DNA of 45,218 nucleotides from positions 1-45,218 of the forward strand of contig JSZA02000046.1 of assembly GCA_000785145.2 (NCBI GenBank), given 5' to 3'. This document shows, piece after piece, positions 1 to 8,049 of this stretch. Each line of letters opens with the position of its first letter. Position 1 is the stretch's first letter. Origin of the DNA: Candidatus Thiomargarita nelsonii. GTDB lineage: Bacteria; Pseudomonadota; Gammaproteobacteria; Beggiatoales; Beggiatoaceae. The notes below the pieces were generated by a model that made no database searches, was not told where the DNA came from, and saw only the letters and a program-made list of their open reading frames with translations. The position numbers and the translations under genes are program-made.

Positions 1-81
1 TTTGCTCTAGGGGCAGCAGATGGCTTGGTTGGAAGGGACTCTAATAATGACTATTTGCCTTTTGTAATAATATGTGTATAA
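1..81 (+). other. Possible 3' end of an upstream gene
   Basis: Frame 1 is open from the window edge to a TAA at 79-81, giving 26 residues ending FVIICV. Nothing in it is recognisable. It may be the tail of a gene that starts outside the window, or chance. Confidence 0.2.
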
Positions 82-320
82 TGCGTGCTGTTCAAAAAGA
101 ACGGGGCAATGCTAAAATTGTCAAACCCCAATTAACTAACAATGTGAGTGAGCAGAATCAAGAGATCAGAAGAATAGCTGAGACGAGAAGTACTTAAATA
201 GTAGCCAACTTTTTTTAACGACAGCCAATTTTTATTAATACACTGAGAGTAATCAATAGGCTAAAGAAGTCTTACTACAAATTACTGGAATTTCGCTGCG
301 ACAACTGAAGGAGCAAAATT
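82..320. promoter_or_regulatory. Leader region of the cobalamin operon
   Basis: No gene is seen here. The stretch should carry the promoter of the cbi operon, but I cannot point to a convincing -35/-10 pair. The boxes of a cobalamin riboswitch were looked for and not found. Bases 240-260 are identical over 21 nt to 32784-32804 inside nnrS, so this leader contains a scrap of an nnrS-like sequence. AAGGAG at 307-312 is a good ribosome binding site for the first gene. Confidence 0.4.
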
Positions 321-1001
321 ATGCATATTGAAGTTGGTGTTGTAGAAAGCGCCAAAATGGTTTTAAGTTATGGAACTGCTGCGGCAGCTTTTGGTTATCT
401 AGCCAAGCAGGTTTGGGAAACAGTCAAAGATAAAGGTATATTATCACTTGTGGTACGCACTTTGGCGACAACGTTATTAGTATTGAGCTTTTTTGAAGTC
501 TTACCGCATCACCCTGTGGGAGTATCCGAAGTCCATTTTATTTTAGGCTCTACCCTCTTCTTGATATTTGGACTGGCTCCAGCAGGTATTGGTTTAGCTG
601 CCGGTTTATTGATTCAGGGACTCTTTTTCGCTCCTTTTGATTTGCCAAATTACGCAATCAATGTCACCACCTTATTAGTACCACTTTTTGCAATGGCTGT
701 ACTCGCTAAGAAAGTGATTCCAAATAATGTTGCTTACAAAGATTTAAGCTATGCACAAACAGTGAAATTATCTCTTGCTTATCAGGGTGGCATTATCTCT
801 TGGGTTGCGTTCTGGGCAGTTTACGGACAAGGCTTTGGTGCTGAAAATTTGGCATCTGTTGCTAGCTTTACTGTTGCTTACTCAACAGTTGTATTACTTG
901 AGCCAGTAGTTGATATTGCCGTGCTAGCAGGTGCAAAAACGCTAGATCAATTACAAAACAGTGGCTTTGTGACTGCTCGTTTATATCATGCAGAAGCCTA
1001 A
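321..1001 (+). CDS. cbiM: CbiM-family cobalt uptake permease
   Basis: Membrane protein of 226 residues, probably the substrate-capturing component of an energy-coupling-factor cobalt importer that feeds cobalt to the ring pathway encoded downstream. It begins MHIEVG; in CbiM/NikM proteins the N-terminal Met-His loop takes part in metal binding (family knowledge). Several long hydrophobic stretches follow, for example around residues 35-60, 70-100 and 110-130. AAGGAG lies 8 nt before the ATG. It is the first gene of the operon and overlaps cbiG by 14 nt. No CbiN, CbiQ or CbiO partner is encoded in the window, so it may act alone or use components encoded elsewhere. The family assignment is fairly secure; cobalt rather than nickel is inferred from the neighbours. 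Confidence 0.75.
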   Translation: MHIEVGVVESAKMVLSYGTAAAAFGYLAKQVWETVKDKGILSLVVRTLATTLLVLSFFEVLPHHPVGVSEVHFILGSTLFLIFGLAPAGIGLAAGLLIQGLFFAPFDLPNYAINVTTLLVPLFAMAVLAKKVIPNNVAYKDLSYAQTVKLSLAYQGGIISWVAFWAVYGQGFGAENLASVASFTVAYSTVVLLEPVVDIAVLAGAKTLDQLQNSGFVTARLYHAEA

Positions 1002-1722
1002 TAAAATTGCCTTGGTTGCTATCACTAAGAATGGTGCAACTAAGGCTACTATGATTGGTAAACAGCTCCCCGAAGCCGATATTTTCGTCATAGATAAATT
1101 TGTCAATTTGGTAAGTGGTGTGCCTAATACTGTCACAGCAATTGCCCTACCTGCAAAAAATCATATCGGTTTTTTGTTTGAAACATATCATCAAATCATT
1201 TTTCTGGTTGCTTTAGGAGGAGTCGTGCGTTTAATTGCACCTTTCCTCAAGTCCAAAGAAACTGATCCCGGTGTGATCGTGGTGGATAATGCGGCACAAT
1301 TCGTGATTCCCGTGTTATCTGGTCATATCGGAGGAGCTAATGAATTTGCTATTAAACTGGCAGATATACTAAGTGCAACGCCAGTAGTTACCACAGCCGC
1401 AGATGTGGGTAATACCATCGCTGTGGATATTATGGGTCGTCATTTGGGCTGGAAAATAGAATCCAGAGGCAAAAGCCTGACTCGCGTTGCAGCCATGATG
1501 GTAAATGAAGAGCAGATTGCTATCGTGCAAGAATCTGGAACAAAAGATTGGTGGAATAAACCCATGCCCCTGCCTAATAACATTCATCTTTTTGAAAAAT
1601 TTGATGAGGTTAAACTCACTGCATTCGCAGCCGTATTATGGATAACAAATGAAACCATCCCTGAATCGGTATGGCTTGATTTAACCGACAAATTAATTGT
1701 TTATCGTCCACCGGCATTATGA
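988..1722 (+). CDS. cbiG: Cobalt-precorrin-5A hydrolase, N-terminal and central part
   Basis: Protein of 244 residues matching the N-terminal and middle domains of CbiG, which opens the delta-lactone ring of cobalt-precorrin-5A and releases acetaldehyde in the anaerobic B12 pathway. The diagnostic stretch is VALGGVVRLIAPFLKSK at about residues 75-91, followed by VLSGHIGGANEFA at about 110-122, both typical of CbiG. The usual C-terminal domain is absent here and is encoded by the next gene, so CbiG is split. The start overlaps the end of cbiM by 14 nt and the stop overlaps the next start as ATGA, indicating translational coupling. Confidence 0.85.
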   Translation: MQKPNKIALVAITKNGATKATMIGKQLPEADIFVIDKFVNLVSGVPNTVTAIALPAKNHIGFLFETYHQIIFLVALGGVVRLIAPFLKSKETDPGVIVVDNAAQFVIPVLSGHIGGANEFAIKLADILSATPVVTTAADVGNTIAVDIMGRHLGWKIESRGKSLTRVAAMMVNEEQIAIVQESGTKDWWNKPMPLPNNIHLFEKFDEVKLTAFAAVLWITNETIPESVWLDLTDKLIVYRPPAL

Positions 1723-2129
1723 AAATTGTTATCGGTATTGGTTGTGATCGGGGGACACCTTTAAAAACCCTAGAAACCGCATTAGCTCAGGCTCTGGAAC
1801 GTATTGATTGTGAATATGACCAGATTGAATGCTTTGCGACAATTGATAAGAAGTCCGATGAAGACAGTATCAACAGTCTGGTAAAAAAACGACATAAAGA
1901 GATTATTTATTACCCAGCCACTGAATTGGCACAGGTTAAAGTTCCCAATCCATCAGCAGTTGTAATGAAATATGTCGGTACGCCTGCGGTATCAGAAGCG
2001 GCAGCTATTTTAGCGGCAAAGACAACTATGCAGGATTTGTTAGTGGAAAAGCTGAAATATCGGGGTGAAGATGGAAAAAATGCGACAATTTCTGTGGTCT
2101 GCATAACTAAAAATAAGGAAAAAGAATGA
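1719..2129 (+). CDS. CbiG C-terminal domain protein (CobE-like)
   Basis: Protein of 136 residues corresponding to the CbiG_C/CobE domain: KIVIGIGCDRGTP near the N-terminus and VGTPAVSEAAAIL at about residues 86-98 are characteristic. In many genomes this domain is fused behind CbiG; here it is a separate gene overlapping cbiG by ATGA. CobE, the same fold in the aerobic pathway, has a poorly defined role; here it is most simply the second half of a two-chain CbiG. It overlaps cbiH by ATGA. Confidence 0.8.
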   Translation: MKIVIGIGCDRGTPLKTLETALAQALERIDCEYDQIECFATIDKKSDEDSINSLVKKRHKEIIYYPATELAQVKVPNPSAVVMKYVGTPAVSEAAAILAAKTTMQDLLVEKLKYRGEDGKNATISVVCITKNKEKE

Positions 2130-3373
2130 ATAAAGGAAAAATTCTTCTCGTTGGTTTTGGTCCCGGTTCATCTGAACAGATGACTTTCCGTGCCCGTGAA
2201 GCTATTGAAGAATCTGATGTGGTTATCGGCTATTCAACCTATATCAAACTGGTGAAAGACTTGCTGGCTGATAAAAAAGTCATCCGCAAAGGTATGACAG
2301 AAGAAACTGATCGTGCCGTAGAAGCCTATAATCACGCCAAACAAGGATTAACCGTTGCTCTGATTTCTTCAGGTGATATTGGTGTGTATGGCATGGCTGG
2401 TCCTAGCTACGAGGTGCTTTTTCAGGCAGGATGGAAACCCGGTGATGATATTGAAGTAGAACTAGTTCCGGGCACCACAGCTTTATCCTCCTGCGCTGCA
2501 CGGGTAGGTTCTCCACTGACCCATGATTTCTGCTCTATTTCCTTGTCTGATTTACTCACCCCTTGGCCTACCATTGCACGTCGTCTAAATGCTGTTGCTG
2601 CTGCTGATTTTGTTATCGCTTTATATAATCCTAAAAGTGGCCGTCGTTGTCAGCAAATCGTTGAAGCTCAGCGAATTTTACTGAAGTATCGTTCTCCAGA
2701 TACCCCGGTAGCCATTGTAAAATCAGCCTATCGTAAAGCAGAAAGGATAGAGTTAACGACGTTGGAAGCTATGGCTGAATACGACATTGGTATGCTGACC
2801 ACAGTACTCATTGGCAATAGTAGCACTTTTATTAAAGAAGGCTTGATGGTGACACCTAGAGGTTATGCCAATAAATATAACAACATTACTGGTAGCCTTA
2901 AAGAAGGCGAAAAAAGAGGTCGTTCATTATCTTTAGGCTTAGATGGCTGGACAGCTAATATTAAAGAAGCAGTGGAATCAGGTGAAAATATTGAAAAGCT
3001 TGCGAGTAATTTTGACCTTTCTGTTGAAGAAATATTCCTCGCTTTGACTACTTCAAGCACTGAGGAGTCACAACCAGTGGTTTATTCTGATGTTAGTGAG
3101 GGATTAGAAAGACTGAAGTTATTGATTACAGAAATAGGATTAATGCAATGTCATATTGGCGAAGAAAGCAGCGGACAAACACGGCTACCGATTAATCCAC
3201 AAGACATTGAAATTTCCTCATCTCAGATTATCTTGAAAAAAGACTTAATAACTGCACATATTGATTGTGACAACACTATCGCTAATATTTGGTTCATTGA
3301 GCAAAATAATCACCTGCAATCCGTTTGGTTGTTAAATATTGATGGTAGAGCTATGATGAGCTTTCATAAATAA
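2126..3373 (+). CDS. cbiH: Cobalt-precorrin-3B C17-methyltransferase with C-terminal extension
   Basis: Protein of 415 residues. Residues 1-245 are a tetrapyrrole methylase (ILLVGFGPGSSEQMT at the start, SSGDIGVYGMA at about residue 81, ALYNPKSGRR at about 165), the CbiH/CobJ enzyme that methylates C17 and contracts the ring using SAM. The remaining 170 or so residues are an extension. CbiH60 of Bacillus megaterium carries a C-terminal iron-sulfur domain (established knowledge), but this extension has only two cysteines, in CHIGE and DCDN, so it does not look like a [4Fe-4S] ferredoxin-like module. Its end, WLLNIDGRAMMSFHK, is not one I can assign. It is 2 nt from cbiA. Confidence 0.85.
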   Translation: MNKGKILLVGFGPGSSEQMTFRAREAIEESDVVIGYSTYIKLVKDLLADKKVIRKGMTEETDRAVEAYNHAKQGLTVALISSGDIGVYGMAGPSYEVLFQAGWKPGDDIEVELVPGTTALSSCAARVGSPLTHDFCSISLSDLLTPWPTIARRLNAVAAADFVIALYNPKSGRRCQQIVEAQRILLKYRSPDTPVAIVKSAYRKAERIELTTLEAMAEYDIGMLTTVLIGNSSTFIKEGLMVTPRGYANKYNNITGSLKEGEKRGRSLSLGLDGWTANIKEAVESGENIEKLASNFDLSVEEIFLALTTSSTEESQPVVYSDVSEGLERLKLLITEIGLMQCHIGEESSGQTRLPINPQDIEISSSQIILKKDLITAHIDCDNTIANIWFIEQNNHLQSVWLLNIDGRAMMSFHK

Positions 3374-3375
3374 CA

Positions 3376-4665
3376 ATGAACTACGCACTGATTGGAGGAA
3401 CACAATCTGGTTGTGGCAAAACCTCAGTCACACTAGCCTTATTACAATTCCTCAACAAGCGGCAAAAATCTGTTCGCTGTTTCAAAACGGGTCCAGATTT
3501 TCTTGACCCTATGTGGCATAAAGCCATTACCCACAAAACCAGCTATAACCTTGATACCAATATGATGGCTATTGAGCAAATCCAACAAATTCTTTCCAAA
3601 CATCAGGATGTTGAATTTGGCATTATCGAAGGAGTGATGGGATTGTTTGATGGTAAAAGTGGTGTTGGTGGCAAAGGCTCAGCCGCACATCTGGCAAAAG
3701 TCTTGGATGTACCCGTGTGGTTAGTGGTAAATGCTAAAGGCATGAGTGGCTCTATTGTACCTTTGGTAAAAGGTTTTGTGCGGGAAGCAGAGGATATTGG
3801 CTTTCGGATTAGCGGCATTATTGCTAATCGTTTGGGTAGCGAAAATCATGCTAGGATTATTCGGGAATTACTGTTAGAACATCAATTGCCACCACTGATT
3901 GCATGGATGGAAAAAAATGCACCACTCCTGTCTGAACGTCATTTAGGTTTACAAATGCCAGAAGAACATGATGTGCCTGATTTTAGCAAAGCCTTTCATG
4001 TGGAACTTGATTTATTAAAATCCACTTCTGATAGTTTAGCATTAACATCAGAACCTCAAATCAATAAAAGCAAACTGAACTATTTGCAAGGAAAAACAAT
4101 TGCAGTTGCTAGGGACTCAGCCTGTTGCTTTATCTATCCAAGCAATTTGGACTGGTTACAAGCTCAAGCAGCTAAAATTATTTTTTTCTCCCCAATAGCA
4201 GGCGATGCAGTCCCTGACAATACCGATGCTATCTGGCTGCCCGGTGGTTATCCAGAATTACACCTACAAGCACTAAGTCAATCAGCCACATGGGCATCGC
4301 TGGCAAAGCATATTGAACAGGGAACTCCCACATTAGCAGAATGTGGCGGCATGATGCTATTAGCAGAAAGCATCATTGATCATCAGGGAACATCTTGGAA
4401 TATGGCTGGCATTCTCCCAATTGCATGTCGTATGCAAGACAGACTTGCCGCTCTGGGTTATCGTCAAGATGAAAACAGCGGCATCAAAGGTCATGAATAT
4501 CACCACTCCAAGCGTGAAGATCATCAAATCTTGCCTAAAGCCTATAGCTTAAAACGCGGAGATGAAGGCTTGCTATTTAATAACTGCCGTGCCTCTTATA
4601 TTCATTGGTATTTTGAATCTGCCCCTGATGTTGCAGCACAATTATTTTTAAGGAAACCCCCATGA
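3376..4665 (+). CDS. cbiA: Cobyrinate a,c-diamide synthase
   Basis: Protein of 429 residues, usual length for CbiA/CobB. It amidates the a and c side chains of cobyrinate using ATP and glutamine. The P-loop-like GGTQSGCGKTS is at residues 7-17, FKTGPDFLDP at about 35-44, and the N-terminal domain continues with FGIIEGVMGLFDG. The C-terminal class I amidotransferase domain has its cysteine in LAECGGMMLLAE (about residue 320) and the histidine in GHEYHHS (about 370). The stop overlaps the next start as ATGA. CbiA acts late in the pathway, so its position among ring-methylation genes shows the operon covers ring construction as well as the first amidations. Confidence 0.92.
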   Translation: MNYALIGGTQSGCGKTSVTLALLQFLNKRQKSVRCFKTGPDFLDPMWHKAITHKTSYNLDTNMMAIEQIQQILSKHQDVEFGIIEGVMGLFDGKSGVGGKGSAAHLAKVLDVPVWLVVNAKGMSGSIVPLVKGFVREAEDIGFRISGIIANRLGSENHARIIRELLLEHQLPPLIAWMEKNAPLLSERHLGLQMPEEHDVPDFSKAFHVELDLLKSTSDSLALTSEPQINKSKLNYLQGKTIAVARDSACCFIYPSNLDWLQAQAAKIIFFSPIAGDAVPDNTDAIWLPGGYPELHLQALSQSATWASLAKHIEQGTPTLAECGGMMLLAESIIDHQGTSWNMAGILPIACRMQDRLAALGYRQDENSGIKGHEYHHSKREDHQILPKAYSLKRGDEGLLFNNCRASYIHWYFESAPDVAAQLFLRKPP

Positions 4666-5444
4666 CAAGAAAAATATGGTTTGTTGGTGCTGGTCCGGGT
4701 GATCCTGAACTCATCACAGTAAAGGCACGCTCATTAATTGAGAAAGCCGATGCTATACTATTTGCTGGTTCGCTGGTGCCATTGGCTTTAACCCAATGGA
4801 GTAAAGAAGCTTGTATCATCCATGATTCCAAAGGTATGACACTGGAGGAAATTACAAATTGGTTAATTGAGCAAGCTCAGCCTCATAAAACGGTGATTCG
4901 CTTACAAACGGGCGATCCTTCTTTATACGGTGCATTAATTGAAATGGTGCAACCTATTGATAAAGCGGGTATTGAAGTCGAAGTCGTCCCCGGAATTTCA
5001 TCGGCAATGGCTTCGGCGGCTGCTGCGGTTGAGAGTCTGACGCTACCTGAAGTAACGCAAACTGTCATTCTAACGCGCATTGCTGGACGAACTCCTATGC
5101 CTGAAGGTGAATCGTTACAAGAACTGGCGGCACATCATTCTACACTGTGTTTGTTTTTATCAATTACATTGCTGCATAAAGTCTGCAAAGAGTTGATTGA
5201 ATGTGGCTGGTTAGAAGAGGCACCAGTTGTGGTGGTGCAAAAAGCGAGTTGGGGAGATGCTGAAAAAATCGTTCGCGGTACATTACGCACCATTAAAAAA
5301 CAATGTCAGGCAGAGAAGATTTCCTCACAAGCGATGATTATCGTTAGCCCTACGCTTGGTGCGCGGCATTGGGATTCTTTGAAAAAATCTAAACTTTATG
5401 ATGAGCATTTTAGCCATTATTTTAGAAAAGCCACAAAAAAGTAA
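4662..5444 (+). CDS. cbiF: Cobalt-precorrin-4 C11-methyltransferase
   Basis: Protein of 260 residues of the tetrapyrrole methylase family. WFVGAGPGDPELITVKA at residues 5-21 is the SAM-binding start, with LQTGDPSLYGA at about 79-89 and VVPGISS at about 107-113. The pattern fits CobM/CbiF, which methylates C11. It overlaps cbiA by 4 nt and is followed by a 30-nt A-rich gap before cbiX. Confidence 0.9.
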   Translation: MTRKIWFVGAGPGDPELITVKARSLIEKADAILFAGSLVPLALTQWSKEACIIHDSKGMTLEEITNWLIEQAQPHKTVIRLQTGDPSLYGALIEMVQPIDKAGIEVEVVPGISSAMASAAAAVESLTLPEVTQTVILTRIAGRTPMPEGESLQELAAHHSTLCLFLSITLLHKVCKELIECGWLEEAPVVVVQKASWGDAEKIVRGTLRTIKKQCQAEKISSQAMIIVSPTLGARHWDSLKKSKLYDEHFSHYFRKATKK

Positions 5445-5474
5445 AGAAGAGTAAAGAAAAATAAAAAATAAATA

Positions 5475-6281
5475 ATGAAAGATGATTGTATTTTATTAAT
5501 TGGACACGGATCGCGTGATCCTGAAGGTAATCCGCAAATTGAACGGTTTCTTGAGCAATGGCGTAAAAGCCAACCAGATTGGCAGATTGAATTGTGCTTT
5601 ATCGAATTTGCTGATGTGGAAATCGAACAAGGTTTGGACAATGCCGCTGCTAAAGGTAAGCGGGTGATTGTTGTTCCGCTGGTATTAAATGCAGCTGGTC
5701 ATGTGCGTGCTGAAATTCCTCATCATATTCAACATGCTAAAGCTCGTCATCTGGATACTACCTTTGTTTATACACCACCGATTACTGCTGGTGAGCCAGT
5801 TTTTTCTATTCTCAAAAAAAATTGGCGAAATGCTCTAGCAGAATTACATTTCCCGGCTCCCAGCAATACTGGTGTAATCGTGCTGGGACGTGGATCTTCT
5901 GACCGCAAAGCGAATGGGGAAATGAGTAAAATAGCTCGCTGGTTATTTGAAGAAAGTGAACATGAACTGGTGGATATTGCGTTTACAGGAGTGACAACAC
6001 CTCGTCTGGAAACCAGTGTACAACGTCAAGTCATTTTGGGCATGAAGCAGATTGTTATTTTGCCGCTGTATTTATTCAATGGCACCTTAATCAAACGTAT
6101 TGAGCAGCAAATTCAACGCTTAAAACAACAATATCCAGAGATCGCATTTGCCAATTCCAGCTACTTTGGCTTTGAGAACGAAATTAAAGCAGTGCTTAAT
6201 GAACGAGTTTATGCGGTATTGAATAATCGGCAAGGTGGCGAATTTCTGGATATTTCTCCTGATACTCATCAACACCACTGA
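5475..6281 (+). CDS. cbiX: Sirohydrochlorin cobaltochelatase, two-domain CbiX
   Basis: Protein of 268 residues with two tandem CbiX-type domains, so the long class of CbiX. It inserts Co2+ into sirohydrochlorin, the committing step of the anaerobic pathway. Domain 1 has LLIGHGSRDPEGN at residues 7-19 with the metal-binding histidine, and AAGHVRAEIPHH at about 75-86. Domain 2 has VLGRGSSDRKANGE at about 135-148, where the HGS histidine is replaced by Arg, suggesting only domain 1 is catalytic. The protein ends in THQHH, a possible small metal-binding tail. The 3' end lies 4 nt from the likely start of cbiC. Confidence 0.88.
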   Translation: MKDDCILLIGHGSRDPEGNPQIERFLEQWRKSQPDWQIELCFIEFADVEIEQGLDNAAAKGKRVIVVPLVLNAAGHVRAEIPHHIQHAKARHLDTTFVYTPPITAGEPVFSILKKNWRNALAELHFPAPSNTGVIVLGRGSSDRKANGEMSKIARWLFEESEHELVDIAFTGVTTPRLETSVQRQVILGMKQIVILPLYLFNGTLIKRIEQQIQRLKQQYPEIAFANSSYFGFENEIKAVLNERVYAVLNNRQGGEFLDISPDTHQHH

Positions 6282-6285
6282 GATT

Positions 6286-6936
6286 TTGCAATTGAATATT
6301 ATTACTGAACAATTAACCGAAATTGGTCGAAAAATAGAACAGTGCTCTTTTGACATTGTTACTCAGGAAGCTGGAGAGCATAATTACAGCGAACCGCAGT
6401 GGCAGCTTGTCCGCCGTATGATTCACGCTACTGCTGATTTTGAATTTAATGGCCTTACCGAATTTCACCCTCTGGCGATTGAAGCTGGTATTAAAGCAAT
6501 TAGCAATGCTTGTCCGATAATAGCAGATGTTGAAATGATTTGCGTCGGTTTATCCAAACCGCGTTTGCAACACTTTGGTGTTACTACTCATCAGTTTATA
6601 TCTGATGCAGATGTGATAACAAAAGCTAAAGCAGAAAATACTACCCGTGCAGTTCAGGCCATGCGAAAAGCTCATAGTAAGGGACTGCTTGAGGGGGGTA
6701 TTATTGGCGTGGGTAATGCTCCGACAGCTCTTTTAGAAATAAAACGCTTGATTGTTGAAGAAGGCCTTAAACCCGCAATTGTTATTGGTATGCCAGTCGG
6801 TTTTGTTTCCGCAAAAGAGTCCAAGGATGAACTGACATTAATTAAGGAAATTCCTTGGATTATTACACGCGGTCGCAAAGGTGGGACAACTTTGGTAGTG
6901 TCTGCAATACACGCCCTACTTGCACTGGCAGAGTAA
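6286..6936 (+). CDS. cbiC: Cobalt-precorrin-8 methylmutase
   Basis: CbiC/CobH moves a methyl group from C11 to C12 to yield cobyrinate. MIHATADFEF holds the active-site histidine region (about residue 45), with MICVGLSKPRL, GGIIGVGNAPTAL and IVIGMPVGFVSAKESK as family motifs. Length is about 216 residues. The start is uncertain: there is no good ATG. I chose the TTG at 6286, 4 nt after the cbiX stop, because the GTG at 6235 would lie within cbiX and add residues unlike the family. Confidence 0.88.
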   Translation: MQLNIITEQLTEIGRKIEQCSFDIVTQEAGEHNYSEPQWQLVRRMIHATADFEFNGLTEFHPLAIEAGIKAISNACPIIADVEMICVGLSKPRLQHFGVTTHQFISDADVITKAKAENTTRAVQAMRKAHSKGLLEGGIIGVGNAPTALLEIKRLIVEEGLKPAIVIGMPVGFVSAKESKDELTLIKEIPWIITRGRKGGTTLVVSAIHALLALAE

Positions 6937-6945
6937 ATTCAGATT

Positions 6946-8049
6946 ATGCCTAAACGCAAAAAAAGAGGAAATCGCAAGGGATTTTCGACGGGTGCTAATG
7001 CGGCAGCGGCTGCATTAGCGGCAACAGAGGGTCTGGTAACAGGGAAAATCCCACAATGGGTGGATTGCGTATTGCCTGAAAATAATGTGGTGCAATTTGA
7101 GATTATTGAATCATATATTGAACAAAATCATTCTTTTGCAATGGTTATCAAGGACGCTGGAGATGACCCCGATGTCACAAACAAGGCAAAGATAACCGCT
7201 GAAGTACGCATATTGCCAAATCAGCCTAGAAAGGTTGTATTAAAAGGTGGCAAGGGTGTCGGCATTATCACACAAGAGGGATTAGGCTTAGAAGTGGGTA
7301 GTGCCGCCATCAATCCAAAACCCAGAGAATATATTGAACAAAATGTGCGACTAGCGGCTGGAGAGTTACTAGATAAAGTCGGTCTGGAAGTGACAATTTC
7401 AGTCCCTGAAGGTGAAAAACTAGCCAAGCGAACGCTAAATAGTCGGCTTGGTATTTTGAATGGCATATCCATTCTTGGCACGACTGGAATTGTTCACCCT
7501 TGGTCAACAGCAGCTTTTCGTGCCAGCGTCGTACAAGGTATAGAAGTTACCGCACGACAAGGACATGATACAGTTGTATTAACCACTGGAGGGCGTACTG
7601 AAAAATTTGTCATGCGTGAACTACCAGACTTGCCACAAAGCTGTTTTGTACAAATGGGCGACTTTTTACGTTATGCCCTAGACACCGTTGTTGAGCAGAA
7701 AATTAATAATGTGATTATTGGAGGCATGGTTGGAAAGCTGACCAAAATTGCTCAGGGTGAAACCATTACCCATGCTGGACGCAATCCAGTTAATATGGAA
7801 CTAGTCGCCAGTCTTGCTAAAGAAGCTGGAGCGCCGATGGATATTGTTGAAGCAATCAGACAGGCTCAAACCGCTCGTTTTGCCAGTGAACAAATGCAAC
7901 AATTAGGTATTACTAATGAATTTTATAAGGCACTCGCAGCAAAAGTGATTAGTACCCTAATGGAGCGATACCCTGAGCGGTTTAATTTGAGGATACTTAT
8001 TTGTGATTTTGAAGGAAATAAAATTAATGAAACCTATAGTATCAAATAA
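6946..8049 (+). CDS. cbiD: Cobalt-precorrin-5B C1-methyltransferase
   Basis: Protein of 367 residues, normal for CbiD, which methylates C1 of cobalt-precorrin-5B in the anaerobic pathway and is a marker for that route. Key segments are GFSTGANAAAAALAA near the N-terminus, AGDDPDVTNKA at about 72, GGKGVGIITQEGL at about 100, TTGGRTEKF at about 209 and GMVGKLTKIAQG at about 262. It overlaps the start of cobL by 23 nt. Confidence 0.92.
   Translation: MPKRKKRGNRKGFSTGANAAAAALAATEGLVTGKIPQWVDCVLPENNVVQFEIIESYIEQNHSFAMVIKDAGDDPDVTNKAKITAEVRILPNQPRKVVLKGGKGVGIITQEGLGLEVGSAAINPKPREYIEQNVRLAAGELLDKVGLEVTISVPEGEKLAKRTLNSRLGILNGISILGTTGIVHPWSTAAFRASVVQGIEVTARQGHDTVVLTTGGRTEKFVMRELPDLPQSCFVQMGDFLRYALDTVVEQKINNVIIGGMVGKLTKIAQGETITHAGRNPVNMELVASLAKEAGAPMDIVEAIRQAQTARFASEQMQQLGITNEFYKALAAKVISTLMERYPERFNLRILICDFEGNKINETYSIK

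Noticed and set aside
82..320. Cobalamin riboswitch before the B12 operon
   Set aside because: The expected B12 box and the surrounding conserved boxes were looked for by eye and not found. A covariance search would be needed to exclude a diverged one.
1369..1587. Many open frames opposite or inside the cbi genes
   Set aside because: They are shadows of well-identified genes, with no start signals or family similarity.
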